This document shows, piece after piece, positions 7,881 through 16,085 of a DNA stretch of 64,000 bases (positions within the stretch are counted from its first letter, which is position 1; each line of letters opens with the position of its first letter). The position numbers were made by a program, and so were the translations under genes. Origin of the DNA: an uncultured Clostridia bacterium (lineage in GTDB: Bacteria; Bacillota; Clostridia; TANB77; CAG-508). The notes beneath the pieces are model-generated. The model was given only the letters and a program-made list of their open reading frames with translations. It ran no database searches and had not been told where the DNA came from. The DNA lies in assembly GCA_934122235.1 (NCBI GenBank), contig CAKOWE010000003.1, positions 1 through 64,000 of the forward strand, written 5' to 3'.

Positions 7881-8762
7881 ATGATAACAGCAGAATTAGT
7901 AAAAGAACTAAGAGAAAAAACAGGTGCAGGAATGATGGACTGCAAAAAAGTTTTAACAGAAACAGACGGAGATATGGAAAAAGCAGCAGAATTATTAAGA
8001 GAAAGAGGAATTGCAAAAGCTGCAAAAAAATCAGATAGAATAGCAGCAGAAGGTTTAGTATATACATATGTAACAGATGATAAAAAAGTTGGTGCAGTTG
8101 TAGAAGTAAATGCAGAGACAGATTTCGTTGCTAAAAATGAAGAATTTAGAACATTTGTTGCAAATGTAGCTGAACAAATAGCAAAACAAAATCCAAAAGA
8201 TGTTGAAGATTTATTAAATCAAAAATCAATACAAGAACCAGACAAAACAGTTGGAGAAGTTTTAACAAATAAAATTGCTACAATTGGAGAAAATATGTCT
8301 ATAAGAAGATTTGCAAGATTCGAGACAACAGGACTTGTAGAAAGCTATGTACATGGAGATGGAAAAATAGGTGTATTAGTTAATCTAGAAGGTGGAGATA
8401 GTGAGCTTGCAAAAGATATTTGTATGCAAATAGCTGCTGCAAGACCAGAATATTTAAATAGAGAAGCAGTTCCTGCTGAAAAAGTAGAAAAAGAAATGGA
8501 AATATTAAAAGCACAAGCAATGAACGAAGGAAAGCCAGCTGAAATTGCTGAAAAAATGGTTCAAGGAAGAATTGGAAAATTTTATTCAGAAATATGTTTA
8601 TTAGAGCAACCATTTGTAAAAGATCCAGATATGAAAGTTCAAAAATTAGTAGAAAGTAAAAATGCTAAAGTAATAGAATTTGCAAGATTTGAAAAAGGTG
8701 AAGGAATAGAGAAAAAACAAGAAAACTTTGCTGAAGAAGTTGCAAAACAAATAAAACAATAA
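7881..8762 (+). CDS. tsf: Elongation factor Ts
   Basis: 293 residues, near the family norm. The N-terminal UBA-like domain (VKELREKTGAGMMDCKKVL) and the TDFVAKNEEF motif that inserts into EF-Tu are intact. It exchanges GDP for GTP on EF-Tu. Ribosome site AAGGAGG, 8 bases before ATG. A terminator follows immediately. Confidence 0.98.
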   Translation: MITAELVKELREKTGAGMMDCKKVLTETDGDMEKAAELLRERGIAKAAKKSDRIAAEGLVYTYVTDDKKVGAVVEVNAETDFVAKNEEFRTFVANVAEQIAKQNPKDVEDLLNQKSIQEPDKTVGEVLTNKIATIGENMSIRRFARFETTGLVESYVHGDGKIGVLVNLEGGDSELAKDICMQIAAARPEYLNREAVPAEKVEKEMEILKAQAMNEGKPAEIAEKMVQGRIGKFYSEICLLEQPFVKDPDMKVQKLVESKNAKVIEFARFEKGEGIEKKQENFAEEVAKQIKQ

Positions 8763-8775
8763 TTAATAGAATATT

Positions 8776-8816
8776 AAACAATAGGGGTTACATTTTTTTG
8801 CAGCCCCTATTGTTTA
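8776..8816 (+). terminator. Terminator-like hairpin after tsf
   Basis: Long stem aaacaataggggtt / agcccctattgttt, with a T-rich 10-base loop. The 3' flank is aaaag rather than a T-run, so it may stabilise the transcript end as much as terminate. Confidence 0.6.
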
Positions 8817-8832
8817 AAAGAATGGATTTGTT

Positions 8833-9768
8833 ATGGTAGAAGAAAGTAATAAAAAAGTAACATATTTAATTGGTATAGTAATACTAGTTTTTATTTTAAT
8901 TTGTATTAGTATTATTATAATAAAACGTTTTGCAAAGGCTCCGTATGATAAACCTACGATTCCAGAAGGTTTTTATTATGTTACAGGAGAATGGAATTCA
9001 GGCTATGTAATAAGCGATAGTAAAGAGGATGAAAATAACCCAAGTGGAAATAACGGCAACCAGTTTGTTTGGATTCCTGTAAAAGATATAAATTATTTTA
9101 AAAGAACTGTAAGTTTTGGAGATAAAATAGTAGAACCAAATTCTGGATACACAGAACCTAGCGAAAATGACACAGAATATAAAGAAATGGTGGATAGTGT
9201 AAAAAAATATGGTGGATTTTATATAGGAAGATATGAAACAGGAGATGCGGACTCGATAGAACTACGAACAAAGGCTACAGAAAATCATAGAGCTGTAATA
9301 AAGAGAGAAGCGATAGTATATAACTATATTGCTTGCGAGAATGGAGGTAATGATGCTATAACTATTGCTAAGTCTATGTATAAAGAATCAACATCCGTAA
9401 AAAGCACTTTGGTTTATGGAGTTCAATGGGATGCCGTTATGAATTTTGTTAAAGAAGAGGTTGATTTAACAAATTCAAATGAATGGGGAAATTACAAAGA
9501 CAGTACAGGAAATGCTGAACCAAAATCAGCATTGCTTCAAACAACAGGAGCTAGTGAATATTGGGTGGCGAAAAATATTTATGATTTAGCAGGAAATGTT
9601 GGAGAATGGACAATGGAAAGCAATTTGGAAAGTATGAAGGTTGTAAGAGGTGGAGCTTATAATAATAATGGAGATACCAACGGATACCCTGTGGCTGGAA
9701 GATATGATAATTATCCAAGAAATACAAATAGAAATGTAGGATTTAGAATTGCATTATATATTAAATAA
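8833..9768 (+). CDS. Membrane-anchored SUMF1/FGE-like (formylglycine-generating-enzyme fold) protein
   Basis: 311 residues. An N-terminal transmembrane helix (about 10-33) anchors an extracytoplasmic domain with the SUMF1/FGE-sulfatase fold signatures: NQFVWIPV, GGFYIGRYETG, DLAGNVGEWT, VVRGGAYNN and a terminal NVGFRIALY. No sulfatase gene is nearby, and the catalytic cysteine pair of true aerobic FGE is not evident, so it is more likely a binding or scaffolding domain than a formylglycine generator. The start lacks a good ribosome site and begins 17 bases after the tsf hairpin, so initiation is uncertain. The surface protein at 21452 carries a comparable WIPRFAY segment. Confidence 0.72.
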   Translation: MVEESNKKVTYLIGIVILVFILICISIIIIKRFAKAPYDKPTIPEGFYYVTGEWNSGYVISDSKEDENNPSGNNGNQFVWIPVKDINYFKRTVSFGDKIVEPNSGYTEPSENDTEYKEMVDSVKKYGGFYIGRYETGDADSIELRTKATENHRAVIKREAIVYNYIACENGGNDAITIAKSMYKESTSVKSTLVYGVQWDAVMNFVKEEVDLTNSNEWGNYKDSTGNAEPKSALLQTTGASEYWVAKNIYDLAGNVGEWTMESNLESMKVVRGGAYNNNGDTNGYPVAGRYDNYPRNTNRNVGFRIALYIK

Positions 9769-9861
9769 ATATTATTAAAAATTTTCAAAAATTTCAATAC
9801 TTAAAAAACATATAATTGGGAAAAATATATTCATAATAATAAATTAAAAATGAGGTTTATT

Positions 9862-11079
9862 ATGAAGAATAAAAAAATAATTCCAATTATATGTTTTTTG
9901 TTAGTAACATTAATTTATGTTACAAATATTACTGCCATTCCCAACAATATAATATTATTAAAAAATGAGGAGTTAAATCTTGGAAATATAGCTGGAGTAA
10001 CAGTAAATGTAAAAAATAATAAAGATTATACAGCCGTACAAACTGTCGCTGGAGCAAATGATAGTAGTTCTTCAAAAGAAGTTACATTACAATTAAGTTT
10101 ATTTAATGCAATTCCTTTAAAAGATATTACAGTTAATGTTATTCCAACAACAACTGTAATACCTGTTGGAACTACTGTTGGTTTAAAATTATATACAAAT
10201 GGAGTGCTTGTTGTAGGAAAAGCTGAAGTAAATGGTAGAAAACCATATGAAAAAACGGGGATTGAAGAGGGAGATATGATTGTTTCTTTAGATGAAAAAA
10301 TCGTTACTTGTACAGCAGATTTAATAAAAAAAGTAAATGATTCAAAAGGAAGAGAGTTAAATGTTAAATATATAAGAGAAGGAAAAGAATATCAAACGGA
10401 AATAACGCCTATTCAAACTTCTAGCAATGAGTATAAACTTGGTTTGTGGGTAAGAGATGCAGCTGCAGGAGTTGGAACAATAACATATTATGAGCCTTCA
10501 ACAGGAAATTTTGCTGCCTTGGGACATGGAATATTAGATATAGATACAGAAAAATTAATAACTATTGCAAAAGGTGAAATTGTAACGGCTAATATATTAT
10601 CTATAATAAAAGGAGAAAAGGGAACACCAGGAGAAATTAGAGGAACGATTGCAAGTAATAATACAATAGGACAAGTTTCAAAGAATACAAATTTGGGGAT
10701 ATATGGTAAAATAAATGATGTGAGTCAACTAAATATAGCAACTTCTAATGAATTAGAAGTTGCTGTAAGAAATGAAATTAAAATAGGAAAAGCTGAAATA
10801 ATATGTAGTTTAGAAAATGGTGTAAAAAACAGTTATGAAATACAAATAAAGAAAATATTTAAAAATAATAATACAGACAATAAAAGCATGTTAATAGAAG
10901 TAACAGATGAAAGATTATTAGAAAAAACTGGTGGAATAATACAAGGGATGAGCGGTTCACCAATAGTGCAGAACGGAAAATTTATAGGAGCTGTTACTCA
11001 TGTGTTGGTAAATAACCCAAAGCAAGGATATGCAGTATTTGCAGATATGATGATAAAGGAAATGCGAAGCTTAAAGTAA
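9862..11079 (+). CDS. spoIVB: SpoIVB sporulation signalling protease (S55)
   Basis: 405 residues. Secreted/anchored by an N-terminal helix (about 7-24). A PDZ domain (about 110-190; GIEEGDMIVSLDEKIV) is followed by the S55 SpoIVB peptidase domain with the catalytic histidine (ALGHGI) and the nucleophile motif GMSGSPI. In sporulation it is made in the forespore and cleaves SpoIVFA to release pro-sigma-K processing in the mother cell. The ATG at 9862 is preferred to that at 9850 because TGAGGT lies 5 bases upstream of it. It is convergent with the MFS gene and shares its terminator. Confidence 0.9.
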   Translation: MKNKKIIPIICFLLVTLIYVTNITAIPNNIILLKNEELNLGNIAGVTVNVKNNKDYTAVQTVAGANDSSSSKEVTLQLSLFNAIPLKDITVNVIPTTTVIPVGTTVGLKLYTNGVLVVGKAEVNGRKPYEKTGIEEGDMIVSLDEKIVTCTADLIKKVNDSKGRELNVKYIREGKEYQTEITPIQTSSNEYKLGLWVRDAAAGVGTITYYEPSTGNFAALGHGILDIDTEKLITIAKGEIVTANILSIIKGEKGTPGEIRGTIASNNTIGQVSKNTNLGIYGKINDVSQLNIATSNELEVAVRNEIKIGKAEIICSLENGVKNSYEIQIKKIFKNNNTDNKSMLIEVTDERLLEKTGGIIQGMSGSPIVQNGKFIGAVTHVLVNNPKQGYAVFADMMIKEMRSLK

Positions 11080-11110
11080 AAAATATGCCTTTTAAAAAGG
11101 CATATTTTTT
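11079..11110. terminator. Bidirectional terminator between spoIVB and the MFS gene
   Basis: Near-perfect stem aaaaatatgcctttt / aaaaggcatatttttt with A- and T-rich flanks on both sides. It overlaps both stop codons. Confidence 0.9.
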
Positions 11111-12392
11111 ACTTTAAAGTTATAAATTCAATATCAGATTTTTTGTATTCTTCTGGTTTTAAACCAACTCTTGTTTTCATATATTGCAAGGTAAACATGA
11201 AGCCAATTAAAAAAGATATACCAAGTATTATTAAAGATTGCGCTGTTGTAAAATGGTCTATAATAAGTGAGGCAATCTGTAATATAATTGTGCTAAAAAT
11301 GCTTATAACTAAAGATCTTGCAGAAAATATTTTGTTTCTAATATCTTTACTAGAAAAGCTATTTAAATATTTATCAATTAACGTATAATAAGGTCCCTTT
11401 ACAATATAATGTATAGAAAAAATAATTAAAATAATAACTATAGAGCTAGAGTTATTAATTGTACCTATAATTCCGGCAGAAATAAATAATAAACACATAC
11501 TCATACTGAAAAAAGCTAATGTTTTATTTCTAAATTTATTATGGAACCAGTCTTGCTTTTTTGAAGAAATACTTGCAATTATTTGGTATATTGCGGCGAA
11601 AATTCCAAAATATTGTGCAGGGACATTTAAATCAACAAAAAGGCTGCTTCTAAGTGTTGAAGAAATGTTTAATATACTATAAAACATTATAGAAAACAAA
11701 AGTAAAGCACGAAGCCTTCTTGATTTAAATATAAATTTAAAAGCGTATTTGGTATCTTGTATATATTCTTTTAAACCTTTAACAGAGTATTCTTCGTCGT
11801 TAGATTCTTGAGAATTTGGTTCTGTAACATTATCATCTTCAAAATTAAAGCAAATCAGAGCAGAAATTATCAAACAAGCTATACAAAAATACATAGGAAA
11901 ATAAGCGTTTATTACAAAACTAAAACTTGCAATTATTGATGTTATCCCATCAAAAAAATACCATAGTGAAGCTCCCTTTGAGTCAATTTTTGCAAATATT
12001 TTTCCTTTATCACTACATTGTGGAATGGAACTATATAATAAAGGAGATTCACATAAATCCTTAAAACTATAGCCAAAAGCCATTACGAAAAAAGCAATAA
12101 TAATGTGAGAGAAGTTAGCGGATATTATGACAATGTAAATACTAAGTGCAACTAAAATATTTCCTGTAATTAAACAAGTCTTGTTACCAAGTTTATCAAG
12201 AAGCATAATACAGAAAATTTGAACAAACATTTTGAAAAATATATAAAATGCATCTGCAGAAATTACTTGTGAAGCGGAAAATCCTTTTTCTTGAGTTAAA
12301 AATAAAAAGCTTATTGCGTAATAAAATAATAAATCCCATGAAAACATCTTATAAATTGGAAATAGTTTCATGTTTGTTTTAGACTTAAACAT
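11109..12392 (-). CDS. MFS-family transporter, substrate unknown
   Basis: 427 residues with about 12 hydrophobic segments in two halves and a charged, acidic central loop (EPNSQESNDEEY, around residue 190). Major-facilitator helix pattern (LLDKLGNKTCLITGN after helix 2). Drug or solute export is possible, but the substrate cannot be assigned. Start at 12392 chosen because GGAGG lies 6 bases upstream; the ATG at 12404 overlaps that site. Arginine codons are AGA/CGA/AGG with no CGG, so it is native-like. Confidence 0.8.
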   Translation of the reverse strand: MFKSKTNMKLFPIYKMFSWDLLFYYAISFLFLTQEKGFSASQVISADAFYIFFKMFVQIFCIMLLDKLGNKTCLITGNILVALSIYIVIISANFSHIIIAFFVMAFGYSFKDLCESPLLYSSIPQCSDKGKIFAKIDSKGASLWYFFDGITSIIASFSFVINAYFPMYFCIACLIISALICFNFEDDNVTEPNSQESNDEEYSVKGLKEYIQDTKYAFKFIFKSRRLRALLLFSIMFYSILNISSTLRSSLFVDLNVPAQYFGIFAAIYQIIASISSKKQDWFHNKFRNKTLAFFSMSMCLLFISAGIIGTINNSSSIVIILIIFSIHYIVKGPYYTLIDKYLNSFSSKDIRNKIFSARSLVISIFSTIILQIASLIIDHFTTAQSLIILGISFLIGFMFTLQYMKTRVGLKPEEYKKSDIEFITLK

Positions 12393-12479
12393 ATTAACCT
12401 CCATCTTTTGTAAAGCAAAAATAATATCTTAATTTTACAAATAGATTATATAGGAAGTAAAAGTAAATTGCAAATAAAT

Positions 12480-12508
12480 TTGACAAACAAATGAGATATT
12501 GATAATAT
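12480..12508 (+). promoter_or_regulatory. Sigma-A promoter of the yqeG operon
   Basis: Consensus TTGACA (12480-12485), 17-base spacer, TAATAT (12503-12508). It drives yqeG, the prepilin peptidase and probably the M24 peptidase. Confidence 0.82.
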
Positions 12509-12542
12509 ATAAAAATAAAAGATAAACAACCGGAGGACTTAA

Positions 12543-13056
12543 ATGATTTTATATCCAAAAAAGTATTTAAAAAATGTAAAAGAAATAACTATAGATTTTT
12601 TAAAACAAAATAATATAAAAGGATTAATATTAGATATAGATAATACATTAATAGACTTTGATAAGAATTTATTAGAAGGTGTTAATGAATGGTGTAAAAA
12701 CAACAAGTTAAATGGTATAAAAATGTGTATAGTTTCTAACACAAATAAGGTAGAAAAGGTTAAAAAAGTCGCAAAAGAACTAGAAATACCATATATATTT
12801 TTTGCAAAGAAGCCATTTAAGAAGCGGATTTATTAAAGCAAAAAATATTTTAGAATTACCAGAAGAAAATATTGGAGTGGTAGGAGATCAAATATTTACT
12901 GATGTAATAGGTGCTAATAGGTGCAAAATGTATTCAATATTAACAGCACCTATTGATGAAAGAGATATAATAGCAACTAGAATAAAAAGACCACTTGAGA
13001 AACTTATAATAAAAAAATATTTAAAAAAACAAGGAGAGAATTTAAATGTATATTAA
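12543..13056 (+). CDS. yqeG: YqeG-family HAD phosphatase, read through a +1 shift at CGG
   Basis: Reading zero frame to codon 94, skipping the C of CGG at 12825 and continuing with GGA gives 170 residues, the normal size for YqeG (HAD subfamily IIIA). Motif I is D31-I-D33-N-T, motif II VSNT, and motif III/IV G-V-V-G-D-Q-I-F-T-D lies after the shift at residues 111-120, so both halves are needed for catalysis. Without the shift the frame stops two codons later (cgg att tat taa). The residue at the shift aligns with a small residue (A or G) before a conserved F in relatives. CGGAGG precedes the ATG. Its stop overlaps the next gene by 11 bases, indicating coupled translation and that the distal frame is functional. 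Confidence 0.85.
12825..12828 (+). other. CGG(A) +1 frameshift site in yqeG
   Basis: In-phase codon 95. Context aag-aag-CGG-A-ttt: skip C, read GGA (Gly), then ttt att aaa. No slippery repeat or nearby Shine-Dalgarno-like stimulator is apparent. Confidence 0.8.
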
Positions 13057-13789
13057 TGATGTACACATTTTAATATATATAGTTTTTTTACTATTCGGAG
13101 CTTTAGTAGGGCAATTTGTAGAATGGATAAATACAAGAATAACCAAAAATAAAAAAGTATTTTCTAAAGAGATTGTCCAAATGTTCAAAGGAAAAATAAA
13201 TTATTTTTCTATAATTTTAACAGCAATGTTATATATCATAACATTATATAGATTTGGAATACAAAATAATTTGTTAGAGAATTTAGAATTTATTAAATAT
13301 ATTTTACTAATTCCATTATTAATATCAATAATGATTATAGATTATAAGAAAAAAATAATTCCAAATAGATTAACACTTACTATTTTTGAAAGTGGAATTA
13401 TATTTACATTTATGTATGCAATAAATAATTTATTTGTTGCTAGAGATTGCTTGCTAGGGGCTCTTGTAGGAACGGTTATTTTTTGGGTTATAGCATTACT
13501 TGGAAGATTTATTGCTGGAAAAGAAGCTATGGGCATGGGAGATATTAAGTTCTTAGCTGGATTAGGCTTATATTTCGGAACATCACTAACAATATCAATA
13601 TCTATTATTTCGTTTATAATTGCTGGAATTATAAGTATTATAATGTTGATTTCAAAAAAGAAGAATAGTGAATACATGACTTTTGGACCTTGCATAAGCT
13701 TAGCAGCAATATTATGCATAATAATTCCAGAAAAAATGATAATATCTACATTATTAATAATATTTACACTTGGAAGATACAAAGCATAA
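13046..13789 (+). CDS. Prepilin peptidase (type IV leader peptidase, A24)
   Basis: 247 residues, 6-7 transmembrane segments. The two catalytic aspartates of A24 aspartyl proteases are visible: IIDYKKKIIPNRLT and the G-M-G-D motif (MGMGDIKFLAGLG). The N-terminal methyltransferase-type domain is short and lacks the zinc cysteines, so it is probably a peptidase only. It processes prepilins of type IV pili or competence pseudopili; none is encoded nearby. It overlaps yqeG by 11 bases; site AAGGAG, 10 bases upstream. Confidence 0.87.
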   Translation: MYINDVHILIYIVFLLFGALVGQFVEWINTRITKNKKVFSKEIVQMFKGKINYFSIILTAMLYIITLYRFGIQNNLLENLEFIKYILLIPLLISIMIIDYKKKIIPNRLTLTIFESGIIFTFMYAINNLFVARDCLLGALVGTVIFWVIALLGRFIAGKEAMGMGDIKFLAGLGLYFGTSLTISISIISFIIAGIISIIMLISKKKNSEYMTFGPCISLAAILCIIIPEKMIISTLLIIFTLGRYKA

Positions 13790-13824
13790 AACTATTAAAA
13801 TTTAGTCTAATAGGAGGAAATAGT

Positions 13825-14892
13825 ATGAATTCTAAAATTAAATGTTTAAAAGAACAAATTAAAAGATTAAATCTAGAAGGAATGATTGTATCAAATCCAA
13901 TCAATATTAGCTACTTAACAGGAATAGATTCAAAATCAGAGGGAGTTCTTCTTATAACTAGAAAAGAAGTTGTATATATAACAGATAGTAGATACATAGA
14001 AGCTGTAAAAAATGTCATAACTATAGATGATGAAATAATTGTAAATGATGTAAGAAATATATCACCAGAAGAATATGAGAATTTCTTTTTGTTCTGTGAA
14101 AATGTTGGCTTTGAAGAAGAGTATGTGACATATAGCGATTATAAAAAGATAATGCATACTTATAAAATAAATAATTTGGTAGAAACAGAAAGAATTATAG
14201 AAAAGCAAAGAGCTATAAAAACTAAAGAAGAAATAGAATTTACTAAAAAAGCATGTCAAATTACAGACGAATGTTTTATGTTTTTGTTAAATTTTATACA
14301 AAAGGGAATGACAGAAAAAGAAATTGCTTTAGAAATACAAAAATATTTTAGAGAAAATGGTGCAGATGATATATCTTTTGACCCAATAGTTGCATCAGGA
14401 AAAAATTCATCAATGCCACATGCAGTGCCAACAGATAAGTTAATCGAATCAGGAGATATTATAACAATAGATTTTGGATGCAAGTATAATGGGTATTGCT
14501 CAGATATGACCAGAACAATATTTGTAGACTATGTAAAAGAGGAATATAAGAAAGTATATGATTTAGTTTTAAAAAATCAAGAATTAACATTAAGAGAATA
14601 TGCAGAAGGAAAGAACCCAAGAGTTATAACACAAATGGTAGTGAACGATTTTAAAATAAACAATTATGAATTAGTTCATGGGTTAGGACATGGAACAGGT
14701 CTTGAAATACATGAGTTACCATTTGTAAATAGCAGAAATGAGAATGTGTTAAAAGAAAATATGATAGTAACAGATGAACCTGGTATATATATTCCTGGAA
14801 AGTTTGGAGTAAGGATAGAAGATACTGTTTTAATAGGAAAAGCTGAAGGAGAAACATTAACAAAATCTGATAAAGGATATTTAATTATATAG
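13825..14892 (+). CDS. M24-family aminopeptidase (Xaa-Pro peptidase type)
   Basis: 355 residues. Creatinase-type N-terminal domain (about 1-125), then the pita-bread M24 domain with dinuclear metal ligands: D in TIDFGCKYNGY and CSDMTRT, H in GLGHGTGLEIHE, E in VTDEPGIY and E in GVRIEDT. It likely removes N-terminal residues adjacent to proline from short peptides in the cytoplasm. Start at 13825 chosen for TAGGAGG; a much longer upstream frame lacks a site and runs across the prepilin peptidase. efp is next, the usual pepQ/papA-efp pairing in Bacillota. Confidence 0.88.
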   Translation: MNSKIKCLKEQIKRLNLEGMIVSNPINISYLTGIDSKSEGVLLITRKEVVYITDSRYIEAVKNVITIDDEIIVNDVRNISPEEYENFFLFCENVGFEEEYVTYSDYKKIMHTYKINNLVETERIIEKQRAIKTKEEIEFTKKACQITDECFMFLLNFIQKGMTEKEIALEIQKYFRENGADDISFDPIVASGKNSSMPHAVPTDKLIESGDIITIDFGCKYNGYCSDMTRTIFVDYVKEEYKKVYDLVLKNQELTLREYAEGKNPRVITQMVVNDFKINNYELVHGLGHGTGLEIHELPFVNSRNENVLKENMIVTDEPGIYIPGKFGVRIEDTVLIGKAEGETLTKSDKGYLII

Positions 14893-14930
14893 ATAGAAAT
14901 TATAACCTGTGGCAAATTTAATTAAAGTAC

Positions 14931-14959
14931 TTGCTTTTTGCGGTATTCTATAGTAAAAT
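14931..14959 (+). promoter_or_regulatory. Possible promoter of efp
   Basis: TTGCTT (14931-14936), 17-base spacer, TAAAAT (14954-14959). Both hexamers are imperfect. Confidence 0.4.
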
Positions 14960-14998
14960 ATAACAGTTAGAGAAAATAAAAGTAATGGAGGAATTTTT

Positions 14999-15565
14999 AT
15001 GGCAGAAGTATATATGGCTGGAGATGTAAGAAATGGAACAACATTTGAACTAGATGGTTCAGTGTATAAAGTTGTTGAATTTCAACATGTAAAACCAGGA
15101 AAAGGAGCAGCTTTTGTAAGAACAAAATTAAAAAATGTAATAAACGGATCTGTATTAGAGAGAACATTTAACCCATCAGAAAAATTACAAGGTGCAGAAA
15201 TAGAAAAGAAAGAAATGCAATATTTATATGCAGATGGAGATTTATATTATTTCATGGATAATGAAACATATGAACAAACTCCATTAAATAAATCTGATTT
15301 AGGAGATACATTAAAATATTTAAAAGAAAATATGAATGTAAAAATATTATCTTTTAAAGGTAATGTATTTGCAGTAGAACCACCAATATTTGTAGAGTTA
15401 GAAGTAAAATATACAGAACCAGGATTTAGTGGAAACACATCTACTGGAGCAACAAAACCAGCAGAATTGGAAACAGGATATTCAATAAATGTTCCATTGT
15501 TTGTAAATACAGGTGATATTATTAGAATAGATACACGTACTGGTGAATACATGGAAAGAATTTAG
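14999..15565 (+). CDS. efp: Elongation factor P
   Basis: 188 residues, three beta-barrel domains. The modifiable lysine loop K-P-G-K35-G-A-A is intact. It relieves ribosome stalling at polyproline. No modification enzymes (EpmA/B, EarP) are in the window. Site TGGAGG upstream of ATG. Downstream lies the zinc-ribbon protein at 15630 after a hairpin. Confidence 0.97.
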   Translation: MAEVYMAGDVRNGTTFELDGSVYKVVEFQHVKPGKGAAFVRTKLKNVINGSVLERTFNPSEKLQGAEIEKKEMQYLYADGDLYYFMDNETYEQTPLNKSDLGDTLKYLKENMNVKILSFKGNVFAVEPPIFVELEVKYTEPGFSGNTSTGATKPAELETGYSINVPLFVNTGDIIRIDTRTGEYMERI

Positions 15566-15580
15566 TGTAATTTAAAAATA

Positions 15581-15604
15581 TGGTTCGATGTTATCGTCGA
15601 ACCA
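15581..15604 (+). terminator. Hairpin downstream of efp
   Basis: Perfect 8-bp stem tggttcga/tcgaacca, 8-base loop, followed by aaattgtttttg. Probably a leaky terminator, as the next gene starts 25 bases later. Confidence 0.55.
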
Positions 15605-15629
15605 AATTGTTTTTGTATGGAGGTATAAA

Positions 15630-16085
15630 ATGGCAGATATAACAGAAAAATGTAAACAAATTATTCAAGAATTAGAAAACAATATTAAAGATTCTAATGA
15701 TTTAGAATTTGCTAAAGTTCAAGTGTATGGATTGTTAGAAGCTTTTCTACAAGAAATAGAAGTGATTCAAGAAGTTGCTGAAAAAAGAATTGATAGAGTA
15801 ATTCAAAACCAAGCTGAATTGGATAAAAGATTGTCTACAATAGAAAAAGATATTTACGAAGAAGAGGGAGATTTTGAATTAGTTTGTCCATATTGCAATC
15901 ATGAATTTTTAGTAGATTATGATGAATTAAAAAATGAAGTAGTATGTCCAGAATGCAATAATACAATCGAATTAGATTGGAATGAAGAACATCACTGTTC
16001 TTGTTGCCACGATGATTGCGATGATGATTGCAATTGCGGAGAATGTGACGACGATGATTGCGAAAATGATGACGACGACATGTAG
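15630..16085 (+). CDS. CD1247-like zinc-ribbon protein with acidic Cys-rich tail
   Basis: 151 residues. An N-terminal helical region (about 1-85), then a C-P-Y-C ... C-P-E-C zinc ribbon (about 90-120) and a tail of Asp, Cys and His (SCCHDDCDDDCNCGE). It matches the general layout of the small Clostridia proteins called CD1247-type that follow efp; the function is unknown. Start at 15630 chosen for GGAGG. The 3' end overlaps, antisense, the last 94 bases of the M23 peptidase gene. Confidence 0.75.
   Translation: MADITEKCKQIIQELENNIKDSNDLEFAKVQVYGLLEAFLQEIEVIQEVAEKRIDRVIQNQAELDKRLSTIEKDIYEEEGDFELVCPYCNHEFLVDYDELKNEVVCPECNNTIELDWNEEHHCSCCHDDCDDDCNCGECDDDDCENDDDDM

Noticed and set aside
8833..9768. 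Assigning true formylglycine-generating activity
   Set aside because: Only the fold signatures are seen; no cognate sulfatase or convincing active-site cysteines are present.
12543..13056. Calling yqeG, the M23 gene, priA and the U32 gene ordinary pseudogenes or sequencing errors
   Set aside because: All six breaks are the same event (one C before an in-phase GG), each restores a conserved glycine, and the rest of each gene is intact. Random indels or decay would fall at other bases and phases. A motif-specific sequencing artefact remains the main alternative and is listed as a refuting test.
13690..13824. N-terminal extension of the M24 peptidase upstream of 13825
   Set aside because: It overlaps the prepilin peptidase and lacks a ribosome site, while 13825 has a strong one.
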